NCBI RefSeq assembly: GCF_030546745.1
Contig: NZ_JAUOPD010000004.1
Coordinates: forward strand, 186,001 to 250,000
Direction of reading: 5' to 3'
Source of the DNA: Thalassotalea sp. 1_MG-2023
Lineage (GTDB): Bacteria; Pseudomonadota; Gammaproteobacteria; Enterobacterales; Alteromonadaceae
Length of the DNA: 64,000 nucleotides
The translations under genes and the position numbers were made by a program. Position 1 is the stretch's first letter. Every line of letters starts with the position of its first letter. The notes under the pieces are model-generated. The model was given only the letters and a program-made list of their open reading frames with translations, was not told where the DNA came from and searched no databases. Positions 24,153 to 35,130 of this stretch are shown piece after piece.

Positions 24153-25979
24153 ATGCAACCTAAGTTTGTACTATCAATCAGTATAATTTTCATTAGCTTA
24201 ATGATGATTGGCTGTAATGGAACCAACAAAAATAATAACGATAATGACCTTTTACCACCAGTTGATAATAATGGTGTTGTTAAAACATCAATTAATGGGC
24301 GAGATTATTACTTATCTCAGCCTACAAATGGAGTAGATCCTAATAAAGCATATAAGTTACTGTTAGCATTTCATGGCTCTGGTGGTAATGCCATGGGGAT
24401 GCAGGCAATGACCCAGTTAGCGTCATTTTCAAAAGATTATATTGTTGTTTATCCGCAATCAAAAGTTGAAGAATGGAACGAAGGCTGTGACTGTAATAAA
24501 CCTCACCGCCTAGGTATAAATGACCTAGCTTTTGTTGAAGATGTAGTCACCGATGTTAAACAAAAATTTAGTATTATTAACGAAGAATTATATGCCGTTG
24601 GTTATTCTCAAGGTGGATTATTTACGCAAAATTTAATGTGTAACAGTAACCTATCGTTCAAAGGTGTAGCTTCAGTTGCTTCTCCCATGTCAGAGCAATT
24701 ATCATTGTCGTGTCAGGTTCAACACCCCACTAATTATATGATGGTTCATGGAACGGCTGACAAAACGCTGCCATATCAAGGCTTGTCGCATAGTAATTTT
24801 GGGCTGATTGCTAGTGAAGTAGCAATCGATTTGATTGCAAAGCAAAATAGTATTGATACCGAGAAAGAAATCGTTGAACAAGACGGCATTCAAAAACACG
24901 TATACCAGAACGAAACCAATATTAATCAATTGATCGCTATACAGTCAGGACAGCATTCATGGCAGTTCAGCGATTTTGATACTTCGGCTGAAATCATTGA
25001 ATTTTTTGATTCAGTCAGTGATAAGAAGTTAGATAATTTTTCAAGCTTATATCGTGTTGAGCAGTCTCAGCAAGAAGAGCTAGTACATGTGCGTAGCATG
25101 GGGTTAGAGCATAGCGGCCCCGCAGTTATTTTACTATCAGGGTTTAATAAAAATTATCATAGCGACAGTGCTTGGTTTGCATTACTACAACCATTAATTG
25201 CTAAAACACATCGAGTACACGTTATCGAGCGTTTTGGTAATGGTTTTAGTAGCGATATAGCACAACCTTCTTATTCATCATTTGTTGATGCGTTAGATAA
25301 AACGTTGCTCGCGTTAAATGAAGATCGCATTGTGATGTTGAGCTTTGCTAGCAGTAATATTCTTTCTCACTTGTGGCAACAAATGCCGGATAAAGTCAGC
25401 CAAAGTGAATTAATGGGGATGCTATGGGTAGATCCTGATATTTTACTGCCACACTCAATAAGCTTCTATCAAGATTGGCCTGTCACTTGGTATCGTGGCC
25501 TTGGTGATGAATTGCTCAATTACATCAGTGCAGGAAAAATGACGGCGAGTTCAGCAGACAAACTCAGCAAAGAAAGACTAACAGTTGAAGCGTTAATACC
25601 TGAAAAGTATAACGAACTTATGGATTGGCAGTATTTTGATTTAATTAGCCAAAACCGTTTAATGATTAATAAGCAGCTAACGCGAGCTAAAGAGATTATG
25701 AATTATCATGATGATCTTGAGCTTGTTAGACAAAGCAATATATCAACAGCTGTTCCTATTAGTGTGATTGATACTGATTTTGAGCAAAATGAAATCGATA
25801 ATGCTGAACCTGAGTATCTTGATGGTTTAATAAAGTGGCAAACAGAAGGAAGCCAATGGAGCAAGCAGGTGAGTGAGCAATCATTAGGACAGTATATTCC
25901 GTTATCAAATAGTGATCATATGGCGGTGTTTCAACGCCCAGATGAAATTGTTAATGCGATTAATTTTTTAATCCAATAA
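24153..25979 (+). CDS. Lipoprotein with two alpha/beta-hydrolase domains
   Basis: 608 residues. The lipobox MMIGC puts the lipidated Cys at residue 21. The first domain (about 45-290) resembles LpqC/feruloyl-esterase-like polyhydroxybutyrate depolymerases: LLAFHGSGGN, then YAVGYSQGG with Ser152, HGTADKTLP with Asp and SGQHSW with His. A second domain (about 310-605) has the start VILLSGFNKNYHS and the end SNSDHMAVFQRPDE, but where a GxSxG nucleophile should be it reads VMLSFASSN. So the second domain is probably not a normal esterase. It faces the CadC-like regulator. Confidence 0.75.
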   Translation: MQPKFVLSISIIFISLMMIGCNGTNKNNNDNDLLPPVDNNGVVKTSINGRDYYLSQPTNGVDPNKAYKLLLAFHGSGGNAMGMQAMTQLASFSKDYIVVYPQSKVEEWNEGCDCNKPHRLGINDLAFVEDVVTDVKQKFSIINEELYAVGYSQGGLFTQNLMCNSNLSFKGVASVASPMSEQLSLSCQVQHPTNYMMVHGTADKTLPYQGLSHSNFGLIASEVAIDLIAKQNSIDTEKEIVEQDGIQKHVYQNETNINQLIAIQSGQHSWQFSDFDTSAEIIEFFDSVSDKKLDNFSSLYRVEQSQQEELVHVRSMGLEHSGPAVILLSGFNKNYHSDSAWFALLQPLIAKTHRVHVIERFGNGFSSDIAQPSYSSFVDALDKTLLALNEDRIVMLSFASSNILSHLWQQMPDKVSQSELMGMLWVDPDILLPHSISFYQDWPVTWYRGLGDELLNYISAGKMTASSADKLSKERLTVEALIPEKYNELMDWQYFDLISQNRLMINKQLTRAKEIMNYHDDLELVRQSNISTAVPISVIDTDFEQNEIDNAEPEYLDGLIKWQTEGSQWSKQVSEQSLGQYIPLSNSDHMAVFQRPDEIVNAINFLIQ

Positions 25980-26123
25980 GGGAAATATGATTACTTCATT
26001 TCTTAGCTAAGAATTATGAACTTTGTGCAATACATAAGTGATGTTTACGGTTGAATATGATTTCATGAAATAAATACAACGAAAATAGTGACCATAAATA
26101 AACAAATGTTTATGGGTATATCT

Positions 26124-26182
26124 ATAAAACCCTCAACGCCGATTTAACAGAATAAACGGTTAGCGGTAGTTGAGGGTTTTAT
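26124..26182. terminator. Long hairpin terminator between lipoprotein and gdhA
   Basis: A 14-bp stem ATAAAACCCTCAAC / GTTGAGGGTTTTAT encloses a 31-base loop. T-runs flank both sides, so it can serve both the plus-strand lipoprotein gene and gdhA on the minus strand. Confidence 0.7.
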
Positions 26183-26201
26183 CATTGTTTATCTTGTAAC
26201 C

Positions 26202-27554
<1,353 letters not shown>

Positions 27555-27605
27555 CTATGTTTCCTTTGTTATTTCAATGTCTAATCAATAAAAAATGTTG
27601 TAAAG

Positions 27606-27983
27606 CTATTGAGCAACACTGATTATTTCAACGGTTTGATTTGCGCGCTGAACTTGCCAGTTAATCCGTTGGCCAACACGTAAACCAATAATTGCGGAGC
27701 CGATAGGAGCAAAAATTGAAATTGCATCTTCATACTTATTTATATCGGTGGGTAAACATAGTGTTTTTGTAAAAACATTATTCGTTTCAAGTACTTTAAA
27801 GGTAACTTGAGAGCCTATCGCCACAACATCTTTGGGTAATGCGTTATTAGCGACTAATGTTGCTCTACTTATCTCATCTTCTAATGCCGATGTCAGCTCT
27901 TCTGGTAAACCTTGTTGAGTAATTTGATATTCAATTTCAGCAACGTCGGATCGAGATATGGTAATTTCTGGTTTATTTTCCAT
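27606..27983 (-). CDS. rnk: Rnk-like GreA/GreB C-domain protein
   Basis: 125 residues; Rnk of E. coli has 136. It shows the short N-terminal helical part (ISRSDVAEIEYQI, then LTSALEDEISRA) and the FKBP-like domain ALPKDVVAIGSQVTFKVLET, ending at APIGSAIIGLRVGQRINWQV. In E. coli, Rnk (regulator of nucleoside diphosphate kinase) binds RNA polymerase near the secondary channel. It lies 51 bases before gdhA on the same strand and 69 bases downstream of a second gene with the same domain. Confidence 0.82.
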   Translation of the reverse strand: MENKPEITISRSDVAEIEYQITQQGLPEELTSALEDEISRATLVANNALPKDVVAIGSQVTFKVLETNNVFTKTLCLPTDINKYEDAISIFAPIGSAIIGLRVGQRINWQVQRANQTVEIISVAQ

Positions 27984-28052
27984 AATAATACTCTTTGGTT
28001 AATGAGTGTTAATGTAAACGTTTAAGGATAATTGCTTATGTTTTTGTTGATA

Positions 28053-28433
28053 TTAATCTCCTACTTTTAATACTTGCCATAACTCTTGTCCATTTGGTGT
28101 ATCTATTGTAAATATGGCACCTTGTTGTTGACCTAATAATTCTGCCCCAATGATTGATAAACATGATATTTCTCCCTTCTGTGGTCGAGCTTTTTCAGCG
28201 CTGACAATTTTTAAGGTGAATGTTTTTTGGTTTGCTAAATTTTTCAATACCACTCGAGTGCCAATGGTAATTAGGCTATTAAATCGAGATGCTTTCGATT
28301 GACTTATTGCTAAACGAGCGAGAAAAGCATTTAACCTCGTTGGGTTCATTAAAATTTGAAAACTTATATCTTTAAAAGCGGGGTTTGTGCTGCAGTCGAC
28401 TGACCTGCAAAGACCACTAAAATATTTGAGCAC
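28053..28433 (-). CDS. Second GreA/GreB C-domain (Rnk-like) protein
   Basis: 126 residues. The C-terminal half reads LITIGTRVVLKNLANQ, then GEISCLSIIGAELLGQQQGA and LWQVLKVGD, the FKBP-like fold of GreA/GreB and Rnk. The N-terminal part is short and shows no recognised helical hairpin. The start is GTG at 28433, supported by TTGGAG 8 bases upstream; an internal ATG at 28349 has no ribosome-binding site. It is a diverged duplicate of, or distant relative to, the adjacent rnk. The exact role is unknown. Confidence 0.7.
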   Translation of the reverse strand: MLKYFSGLCRSVDCSTNPAFKDISFQILMNPTRLNAFLARLAISQSKASRFNSLITIGTRVVLKNLANQKTFTLKIVSAEKARPQKGEISCLSIIGAELLGQQQGAIFTIDTPNGQELWQVLKVGD

Positions 28434-29100
28434 GGTAGTATCTCCAACCGAACTAGAGCGTATTGTTTCAGCGATTAATCAACGCTTGTTGAATAATTTC
28501 TTCGCTATCATTGATGTATTACACAAGAAGAAGCAATACGCCCTTATGACTATAAATAAAATTCAGAAAATAAAGTGCCAGCCGAACGTAAAGGGTACGT
28601 TCGGCTTAAATTGGGAAGGTGAGTGCGTTACTCTTGATGATGTTAATACTATCTTTTTTAGACATATCTACCTCAAAGTCGACATTCTAGTATAGACCTA
28701 GAAAATTTTAAAACAAGCTTTTCATGTTTACTGAAACACTAAATATGAGCAAGCAATGTGGATACACTTCTACATGTTGTCGTAAAAATATCTCCTTTTG
28801 TCGCAACGGCCTAATTAACTCGCATATTATTCCCGTGATGGCGCATTTCTATTGTGGCAATTCCTTGCATATTCCACTATTAGTGCGTACTTGGGTCTGT
28901 TGACCTTTCGCGTTTAGTTCGAACAAAGTTTAATCACGAAAGTTCAACAGACCCAAGTCAAAAGCCTAAATTAGCAAAGTCATGTGACTGCAAGATAAAT
29001 AAAAACTAAGTCACAAAATTGGTGGGGGAGACGCTCGGTTTACTATGCTAAATAGAAACACGAACGAAAAGCCTGCTTTGTCTAACGTGGAAATGACAAT
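28434..29100. other. 667-bp spacer before the glucan locus
   Basis: It contains a perfect 10-bp hairpin GCCGAACGTA / TACGTTCGGC at 28581-28605 without a T-run, and an inverted-repeat element at 28889-28958. No gene or clear promoter was identified. It must hold the promoters of the rnk-like gene and of the GH16 gene. Confidence 0.6.
28889..28958. repeat. Short inverted-repeat (MITE-like) element, copy 2
   Basis: A 24-base left arm beginning ACTTGGGTCTGTTGACC pairs at 22 of 24 positions with the right arm ending CAACAGACCCAAGT. The middle contains GTTCGAAC. The same sequence, more decayed, is at 8953-9018. No transposase is present, so it would be non-autonomous. Confidence 0.75.
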
Positions 29101-31992
29101 ATGAATACAACAATTAGAATATTAAAAACATTACTTGCAAGTACTGCAACTGTAGCCCTCATTGGTTGCGGTGGTGGTGCAGAAACAAGTACAACATCAA
29201 CAAGTGTTGAACCAACACAACCAGTGTCAGACTGGGAAATGGTCTGGAATGATGAATTTGATACCGATGCCATTGATAGTCAAAAATGGAATCATGAAAT
29301 TAACTGTGTTGGCGGGGGGAATAACGAAAAACAATGTTATACCGACAACCCAGAGAACTCTTACATTGAAGATGGTATTTTACATATCGTCGCGTTACCA
29401 GCCGAAGAAAGTGCTGATTTACCTTATACATCGGCACGATTAAATACTAAATACAAAGGCGATTTTAAATACGGTCGTTTTGAAGTGCGGGCAAAACTAC
29501 CGAGTGGCCAAGGTAGTTGGCCAGCGTTTTGGATGCTACCCACAGATAACGTGTATGGAGGTTGGCCAAAGTCTGGTGAAATAGACATCTTGGAAGCGGT
29601 AAACTTAAACGTTATTAATGCTGATGGTGAAGTTGAAAATAATGTTCACGGTACACTACATTACGGAAAAGACTGGCCAAACAATGAATCTAGCGGTAGA
29701 GCATATCAATTACCAAGCGGTGCTAGCCCCGCAGACGATTTTCATACTTATGCCATAGAGTGGCAAGAAGGTGAAATTCGTTGGTATGTAGATGATTATT
29801 TATACCAAACACAACGACGATCAACGGTACGGTATAATAGTAAAGATGAGCCAGTTGGTTTATCTCATCGTGGTTGGTTTACTGAATTTTTCGATCAAGG
29901 TAGTGGTGAGTTAATTACGCATTGGGATAATTCGCCGTTTGATCAAGAATTTCATTTACTCCTTAACTTAGCTGTAGGCGGCGACTGGCCAGAGAATGTC
30001 AATAATTTAGGGATTGATGCCACCGCATTTGCCGAAGGGCAGCATTTCGAAATCGACTATGTACGTGTGTATCAATGTCAACAAAATCCAGATACAGGTA
30101 AAGGTTGTGAAACGGTTCGTGGCGGTTATGACAGCCTCGATGATGCATTAGAAGAAGGCAAAGCGCCGATTCCTTCCCCGCCTTCTACAGGGATACCACA
30201 AAATTTAACTATTTTTGATGGTAGTGAAAACCCAAATTGGCCAGCATGGGATTGTTGCGGCGGTTCAACCCCTACGGTTGTAGAAGATGCTCAACAAGGT
30301 GATGTGATGGAGTTCGTGGTAGGGGCAACTCCTACGGTTAATGGCTTTACTTCTCGGGAAGAATTTATTACCGACCCTGACGGAAAACCAACACCTTTTG
30401 ATGCAAGCCCAATTGCAGAAACAGGCACACTTAGTTTTATGATGAATGCGGTTTCATTACCAAATACGGCTGATGCACCATGGATATTGAAAGTCGAAAG
30501 CCAAGGTGCTAGCACTGCGGCGGAAATTCCATTAACTGATAGTGTAGAGGGCGTTGCGCCTGTTGCAGGTCAGTGGCAAACCTTTACTTTTTCGCTGCAA
30601 ACACTTGCTGATGCTGGTCTTGACCTTAGTGCTATTGATGTGGTGATGATATTTCCTGCATGGGGTAGTGGTGAAGGAGCGGTATATCGGGTTGCTGATT
30701 TAACAATAGGTGCTGATTTTGCTGCACCCTCATTCACCGTGTTTAGTGATGAAGCAAAAGCGAGCTGGCCGTTATGGGATTGCTGCGGAGGCTCAACGCC
30801 TATGGTAGTGATTGATGAAGATGATGCTCACGGCGCAGTAGCTGAGTTTTCTATTGGAGCATCGCCTACAGTAATGGGGTTTGCGTCGCGCGCTGAGTTT
30901 ATAACCACACCTGATGTACAACCTGAACCGTTTGATGCGAGCGCTATTTTAGCAAATGGTGTTATTCAATTTGATATGAAAATAACATCAGCTCCAAATG
31001 TGGCTGATGCTGCTTGGCTGTTCAAAGTAGAAAGTGACAACGCATCTTCAGCAGCAGAAGTTGAATTAACTGCAAGTGTCGAAGGTGTTGCACCAGTTGT
31101 AGGTCAGTGGCAAACCTATACTTTTAACCTTGCTGATTTAGCCGATGCGGGTTTAGATGTTAGCGCCTTAGATGTTGTGATGATTTTTCCTGCTTGGGGC
31201 AGTGGTGAAGGTGCTACTTACCGAGTAGATAACGTAAAAATCTATGATCCGAATGCTTCGTCAGGCTTCAATGGTCATGTACTTTTCGCTGACCAAGCGC
31301 TAGAGCAGTGGTCAATTTGGGATTGCTGTGGCGGTTCAACACCAACGATTGAGAATGATGATACTGAACATGGCTTAACAGCAGAGTTCATTATTGGTTC
31401 AACACCAACCGTAATGGGCATTATGGCTGACGATGATGTTTATTTAGATGCCTCAAACCTGTTGTTAAACGGTGTTGTACAGTTTGAAATGAAAGTTGAA
31501 TCGGCGCCAAATGATAGTAGCGCTGCGTGGTTGTTTAAAATAGAAGCCGGTGATACCACCACTGCTGTTGAACTTGAGCTAACCGCAAGTAAAGAAGGTA
31601 TTGCGCCAGTTGTGGGTCAATGGCAAACCTATACTTATTCACTACAAGATTTATTTGATGCAGGCCTTGATATTAGCCAAATTGACGTGCTCATGGTGTT
31701 TCCTGCCTGGGGCAGTGGAGAAGGTGCCGTGTATCGTTTAGATAATGTCATGATCTATGACCCTAGCAGTGTACCGCAAGCACAAACGCAAACAATATCA
31801 CTGACATCAAATGGTTTTTATAACCGTGCAACAAAGGAGCATAATTTGTTGTCTTCATTTACCTTTCCGTTACCTGACGTTCTTAGCGTAACCCCAGTTG
31901 TTTTCGCTAAGAACACAATGTTGTTATCGCTAGATATAGCAAGAGCAACAAGTAATGAACAGCACTTACAACGAGCTGTGAAAACGTCGTAA
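29101..31992 (+). CDS. GH16-family glycoside hydrolase lipoprotein with three tandem binding-type repeats
   Basis: 963 residues. The lipobox ALIGC gives lipidated Cys23. The GH16 domain spans about 44-335, with the catalytic motif GEIDILEAV (nucleophile Glu160, Asp162, acid/base Glu165), as in laminarinases and other beta-1,3-glucanases. Three repeats of about 180 residues follow, starting near 373, 548 and 729, each with WDCCGGSTP and ending PAWGSGEGAxYR; they look like carbohydrate-binding modules. After the third repeat an odd 75-residue tail follows with no domain pattern. It probably cuts beta-glucan at the cell surface and feeds the downstream receptor. Confidence 0.88.
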   Translation: MNTTIRILKTLLASTATVALIGCGGGAETSTTSTSVEPTQPVSDWEMVWNDEFDTDAIDSQKWNHEINCVGGGNNEKQCYTDNPENSYIEDGILHIVALPAEESADLPYTSARLNTKYKGDFKYGRFEVRAKLPSGQGSWPAFWMLPTDNVYGGWPKSGEIDILEAVNLNVINADGEVENNVHGTLHYGKDWPNNESSGRAYQLPSGASPADDFHTYAIEWQEGEIRWYVDDYLYQTQRRSTVRYNSKDEPVGLSHRGWFTEFFDQGSGELITHWDNSPFDQEFHLLLNLAVGGDWPENVNNLGIDATAFAEGQHFEIDYVRVYQCQQNPDTGKGCETVRGGYDSLDDALEEGKAPIPSPPSTGIPQNLTIFDGSENPNWPAWDCCGGSTPTVVEDAQQGDVMEFVVGATPTVNGFTSREEFITDPDGKPTPFDASPIAETGTLSFMMNAVSLPNTADAPWILKVESQGASTAAEIPLTDSVEGVAPVAGQWQTFTFSLQTLADAGLDLSAIDVVMIFPAWGSGEGAVYRVADLTIGADFAAPSFTVFSDEAKASWPLWDCCGGSTPMVVIDEDDAHGAVAEFSIGASPTVMGFASRAEFITTPDVQPEPFDASAILANGVIQFDMKITSAPNVADAAWLFKVESDNASSAAEVELTASVEGVAPVVGQWQTYTFNLADLADAGLDVSALDVVMIFPAWGSGEGATYRVDNVKIYDPNASSGFNGHVLFADQALEQWSIWDCCGGSTPTIENDDTEHGLTAEFIIGSTPTVMGIMADDDVYLDASNLLLNGVVQFEMKVESAPNDSSAAWLFKIEAGDTTTAVELELTASKEGIAPVVGQWQTYTYSLQDLFDAGLDISQIDVLMVFPAWGSGEGAVYRLDNVMIYDPSSVPQAQTQTISLTSNGFYNRATKEHNLLSSFTFPLPDVLSVTPVVFAKNTMLLSLDIARATSNEQHLQRAVKTS
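30215..31770 (+). repeat. Threefold tandem repeat within the GH16 gene
   Basis: Three copies, about 530-540 bases each, encode the WDCCGGSTP module. The protein repeats are similar but the DNA has diverged, so the duplication is old. Confidence 0.8.
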
Positions 31993-32064
31993 CACTTGGA
32001 CATTAACGATTTGATTGCTCAAGCATGATCAAATCAATAAAAATTATTGAATAAGTAGGTAAAA

Positions 32065-35025
32065 ATGAACATGACAAATTTTACAAAGTCACCAATCGCG
32101 CTTGCATTAACCGCTATGTTAACGACAATAACTAGCCCCATTGTATTCGCGCAAGATGCTGCTTCAAAAAGTAATGAAGTAGAAATTATTGAAGTTAAAG
32201 GCATTAAAGGCAGTTTAACACGTGCAATGAATGTTAAGCGTGATATGTCAGGCGTAGTGGACGCAATTTCCGCAGAAGAAATGGGTAAATTTCCAGACAC
32301 CAACCTTGCTGAATCATTGCAACGTATTACTGGGGTTTCGGTAAGCCGAAGTAATGGTGAAGGTAGTCAAATTACGGTACGGGGCTTTGGTCCAGATTTT
32401 AACTTGATCACCTTAAATGGCCGTCAAATGCCAGGCACTGGTAACACGCGCTCTTATAGTTTAGAAAATCTCGCCTCAGACGGTGTATCAGCACTTGAAG
32501 TTTACAAAACCGCTCGGGCTGAGAACCCCAGTGGTGGCTTAGGTGCAACGGTAAATATTGTCACTCGCAAGCCGTTGGCAAGTCCTGGAGAGCGTTATAG
32601 TCTCTCGGCGAAAGCAATTCACGATAGTTCAAATGAAGAAGGCAGTGATGTTACGCCTGAGTTTTCAGCGCTATATTCCAATACGTTTTTAGATGACACC
32701 TTAGGGGTTGCATTTTCATTTACTCATCATGAACGCGATTTTCAAAAACAATTGGCGAATATCCAAGGTTGGCAAGCTAATGTTGCACTGCCAACTAATT
32801 TAGCTGACGACAAGGTGGTCGATCCGCGTGCGATTGATGATGAAGGAAATCGCATTGGAAATCATTTCTTCCCGCGCGATATGAATTACGGTATTGAAAA
32901 CATAGAACGCGATAGAACCAATAGTCATGTCGTTGTGCAATATATGCCAATCGATGCATTGATTGTTTCATTAGATTATACGCGCACAGAAGCCACAACG
33001 GGTATAAATTCAATTGGTTGGGGGCTGTGGAACGATTACGGTGGTAACATTAATGCCTACGAAATTGATGACAACGGTACGGTTGTTTACGCCGATATTA
33101 GCGGTAATGACGGCTCTTATACTGCATCGCGAGGCACAACTGATGTTGAAGAAGAATCTATTGGCCTGAACCTAGATTGGCAAGTCACTGATACGTTCAA
33201 TTTAGTGCTTGATTATCATGACTCTTCTAGCGATATCGACAATGGTGGTGATGAAGGAATGGGCAGTTTTGGCTCGTTGGTATTAGGGTCAGATCAACTT
33301 ACAACGAAAACCTATGATTATCGCCAAGGTGATATTCCACTTGCTGAGATATATTGGAATAATGGCACAACAGAATTAGCGCCAGGTGAAATTGACTCAC
33401 ATTTTAGCCAATTTATACACTCACCAGGTAAGTCTGAAATAGAACAGGTGCAATTACATGGTACTTGGGAAAATGACCTATTTGATATTCCACTTGTTCA
33501 AGTGAAGTTTGGTGGTGCTTATACAGATCAAACCATGGGAGGGTCAAATGCGTGGAGTGGACTCATTGGTGGCTTCTTGTTTAATCCTTCTTGGCCTGAA
33601 ATGTTTCCAGATGGCATGTTTGTTCGCAATAGTACCGATAATTTCCTTGATGCATTTAGTAGTGGCGGCGCTAATTTAACCCCTAACTATTATTACACCT
33701 TTGATTTTGATGAAGTGGTTGCTCGTTCAGAAGCCTTTTTAACCAATGAAGTGCTTGGGGGTGATGATTATTTTGCCACTACCGCTTACCATGATATGGG
33801 CACGCTTACCCAAGGTTCAGTACAAGAAGAAACCCAGAGTATTTATTTGCAATCTCAATGGGAATTTGATGTTGCTGAGTTGCCAGTGCAAGTAAATATT
33901 GGTGTTCGCTATGAAGAAACAGAAGTTACCAGCCATGTGTTACAACCAGTGCCAACTACTGTTTGGTGGAAAGGTGGTAGTGAATGGCACACGCAGTATT
34001 TACCAGGTGATGCAAACTTTTTAGAACAAACAGGCGAACATGATGTGTTCTTGCCTATGATTGATGTAAAAGTTGATTTAACTGATGAATTGGTTGGCCG
34101 TGTATCATGGGGTAAAACAATCACGCGTGCACCATTAGGTGATTTAGCTGGTGGCAGAAGTTTATCTGGCAGTCCTAAAATTGGTTCTCGAAATGGTGGC
34201 GAAGGTAATACAAACTTAATGCCGTTTGAGTCCACCAATTTTGATCTGAGTCTTGAGTATTACTATGGCGATGCCAGTTACGCATCTGTAGGTTACTTTC
34301 GAAAAGACGTTGAAAATTTTATCGGTAGCCAAATTGTTTCAACAACCATTGAAGGCTTTCACGATATTTATTTGGGGCCTCGCTGGAATCAAGCGGTAGC
34401 TAACATTGAAGGACGAGGTGAGCAAGCGACTAATGATGCAATATTTGCTGAAATACAAGCCAATGGTTCACCGTTAAATGAACAAGGTTATTTAACTCCC
34501 TCATCTGATGACCCGTTAATTTCGTGGGATATTCGACGACCATTTAACGCACCTGATACGAAAACGGTAGATGGAATTGAAGTTGCTTTTCAGCACTTAT
34601 TTGGCGAAAGCGGATTTGGTTTGGGCATCAATGGCACGATTGTAGATGGCGATGTTGAGTTTGACGTTGACAGCTTAGCACAGCAAACACCGTTAACCGG
34701 TTTGAGTGATTCTGCAAATTTTCAGGCTTTCTACGAGAAACATGGGCTGTCTGTCAAGGCAACGTATGCTTGGCGAGATGAGTATTTAATTGGTGTAGGA
34801 CAAAATGAAGGTTCTTCTGATAATCCTCCGCAGTTTGCAAAAGCTTTTGGCCAATGGGACTTAAGCGTCAATTATGACATCGATGAGCAAACAACAGTCT
34901 TTTTCGAAGGTATCAATATCAATAACGAAACGGAACAAGGTTTTGGGAGGTATGAAGAGCAGTTCTTATTTGCTCGCCAATATGGTCCTCGTTACGTTGT
35001 AGGAGTTCGATATAGCTTTCAATAA
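32065..35025 (+). CDS. TonB-dependent outer membrane receptor
   Basis: 986 residues. A signal peptide ends near FAQDA. A TonB-box-like EIIEVKG precedes the plug, which shows the family's GKFPDTNLAESLQRITGVSVSR and ITVRGFGPDFNLITLNGRQMP. The barrel ends in YVVGVRYSFQ. The type is the carbohydrate-utilisation receptors of marine Alteromonadales. Between a GH16 and GH3 gene it probably takes up glucan oligosaccharides across the outer membrane. AGG stands 6 bases before the ATG; the in-frame ATG at 32071 is an alternative. Confidence 0.92.
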   Translation: MNMTNFTKSPIALALTAMLTTITSPIVFAQDAASKSNEVEIIEVKGIKGSLTRAMNVKRDMSGVVDAISAEEMGKFPDTNLAESLQRITGVSVSRSNGEGSQITVRGFGPDFNLITLNGRQMPGTGNTRSYSLENLASDGVSALEVYKTARAENPSGGLGATVNIVTRKPLASPGERYSLSAKAIHDSSNEEGSDVTPEFSALYSNTFLDDTLGVAFSFTHHERDFQKQLANIQGWQANVALPTNLADDKVVDPRAIDDEGNRIGNHFFPRDMNYGIENIERDRTNSHVVVQYMPIDALIVSLDYTRTEATTGINSIGWGLWNDYGGNINAYEIDDNGTVVYADISGNDGSYTASRGTTDVEEESIGLNLDWQVTDTFNLVLDYHDSSSDIDNGGDEGMGSFGSLVLGSDQLTTKTYDYRQGDIPLAEIYWNNGTTELAPGEIDSHFSQFIHSPGKSEIEQVQLHGTWENDLFDIPLVQVKFGGAYTDQTMGGSNAWSGLIGGFLFNPSWPEMFPDGMFVRNSTDNFLDAFSSGGANLTPNYYYTFDFDEVVARSEAFLTNEVLGGDDYFATTAYHDMGTLTQGSVQEETQSIYLQSQWEFDVAELPVQVNIGVRYEETEVTSHVLQPVPTTVWWKGGSEWHTQYLPGDANFLEQTGEHDVFLPMIDVKVDLTDELVGRVSWGKTITRAPLGDLAGGRSLSGSPKIGSRNGGEGNTNLMPFESTNFDLSLEYYYGDASYASVGYFRKDVENFIGSQIVSTTIEGFHDIYLGPRWNQAVANIEGRGEQATNDAIFAEIQANGSPLNEQGYLTPSSDDPLISWDIRRPFNAPDTKTVDGIEVAFQHLFGESGFGLGINGTIVDGDVEFDVDSLAQQTPLTGLSDSANFQAFYEKHGLSVKATYAWRDEYLIGVGQNEGSSDNPPQFAKAFGQWDLSVNYDIDEQTTVFFEGININNETEQGFGRYEEQFLFARQYGPRYVVGVRYSFQ

Positions 35026-35035
35026 GGTGGTGGTT

Positions 35036-35066
35036 GTTCGGCGGTAAGTCACCGCCGAACTTTTTT
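35036..35066 (+). terminator. Terminator after the TonB receptor
   Basis: A 10-bp GC-rich stem GTTCGGCGGT / ACCGCCGAAC with loop AAGTC and six T, 10 bases after the receptor stop codon and 65 bases before the MFS gene. It would separate or attenuate transcription within the locus. Confidence 0.88.
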
Positions 35067-35130
35067 ATTGTACGAGAAATTCTCGTGAATTTTTGAAATT
35101 TTTTGATAACAACAGATGAAGGAGCGCTTT

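Noticed and set aside
28581-28605. GCCGAACGTA hairpin as a terminator
   Set aside because: A perfect stem but no T-run on either strand and no gene ending beside it.
28387-28695. Plus-strand open frame of 102 residues
   Set aside because: It overlaps the start of the Rnk-like gene, has no ribosome-binding site and its composition is not protein-like.
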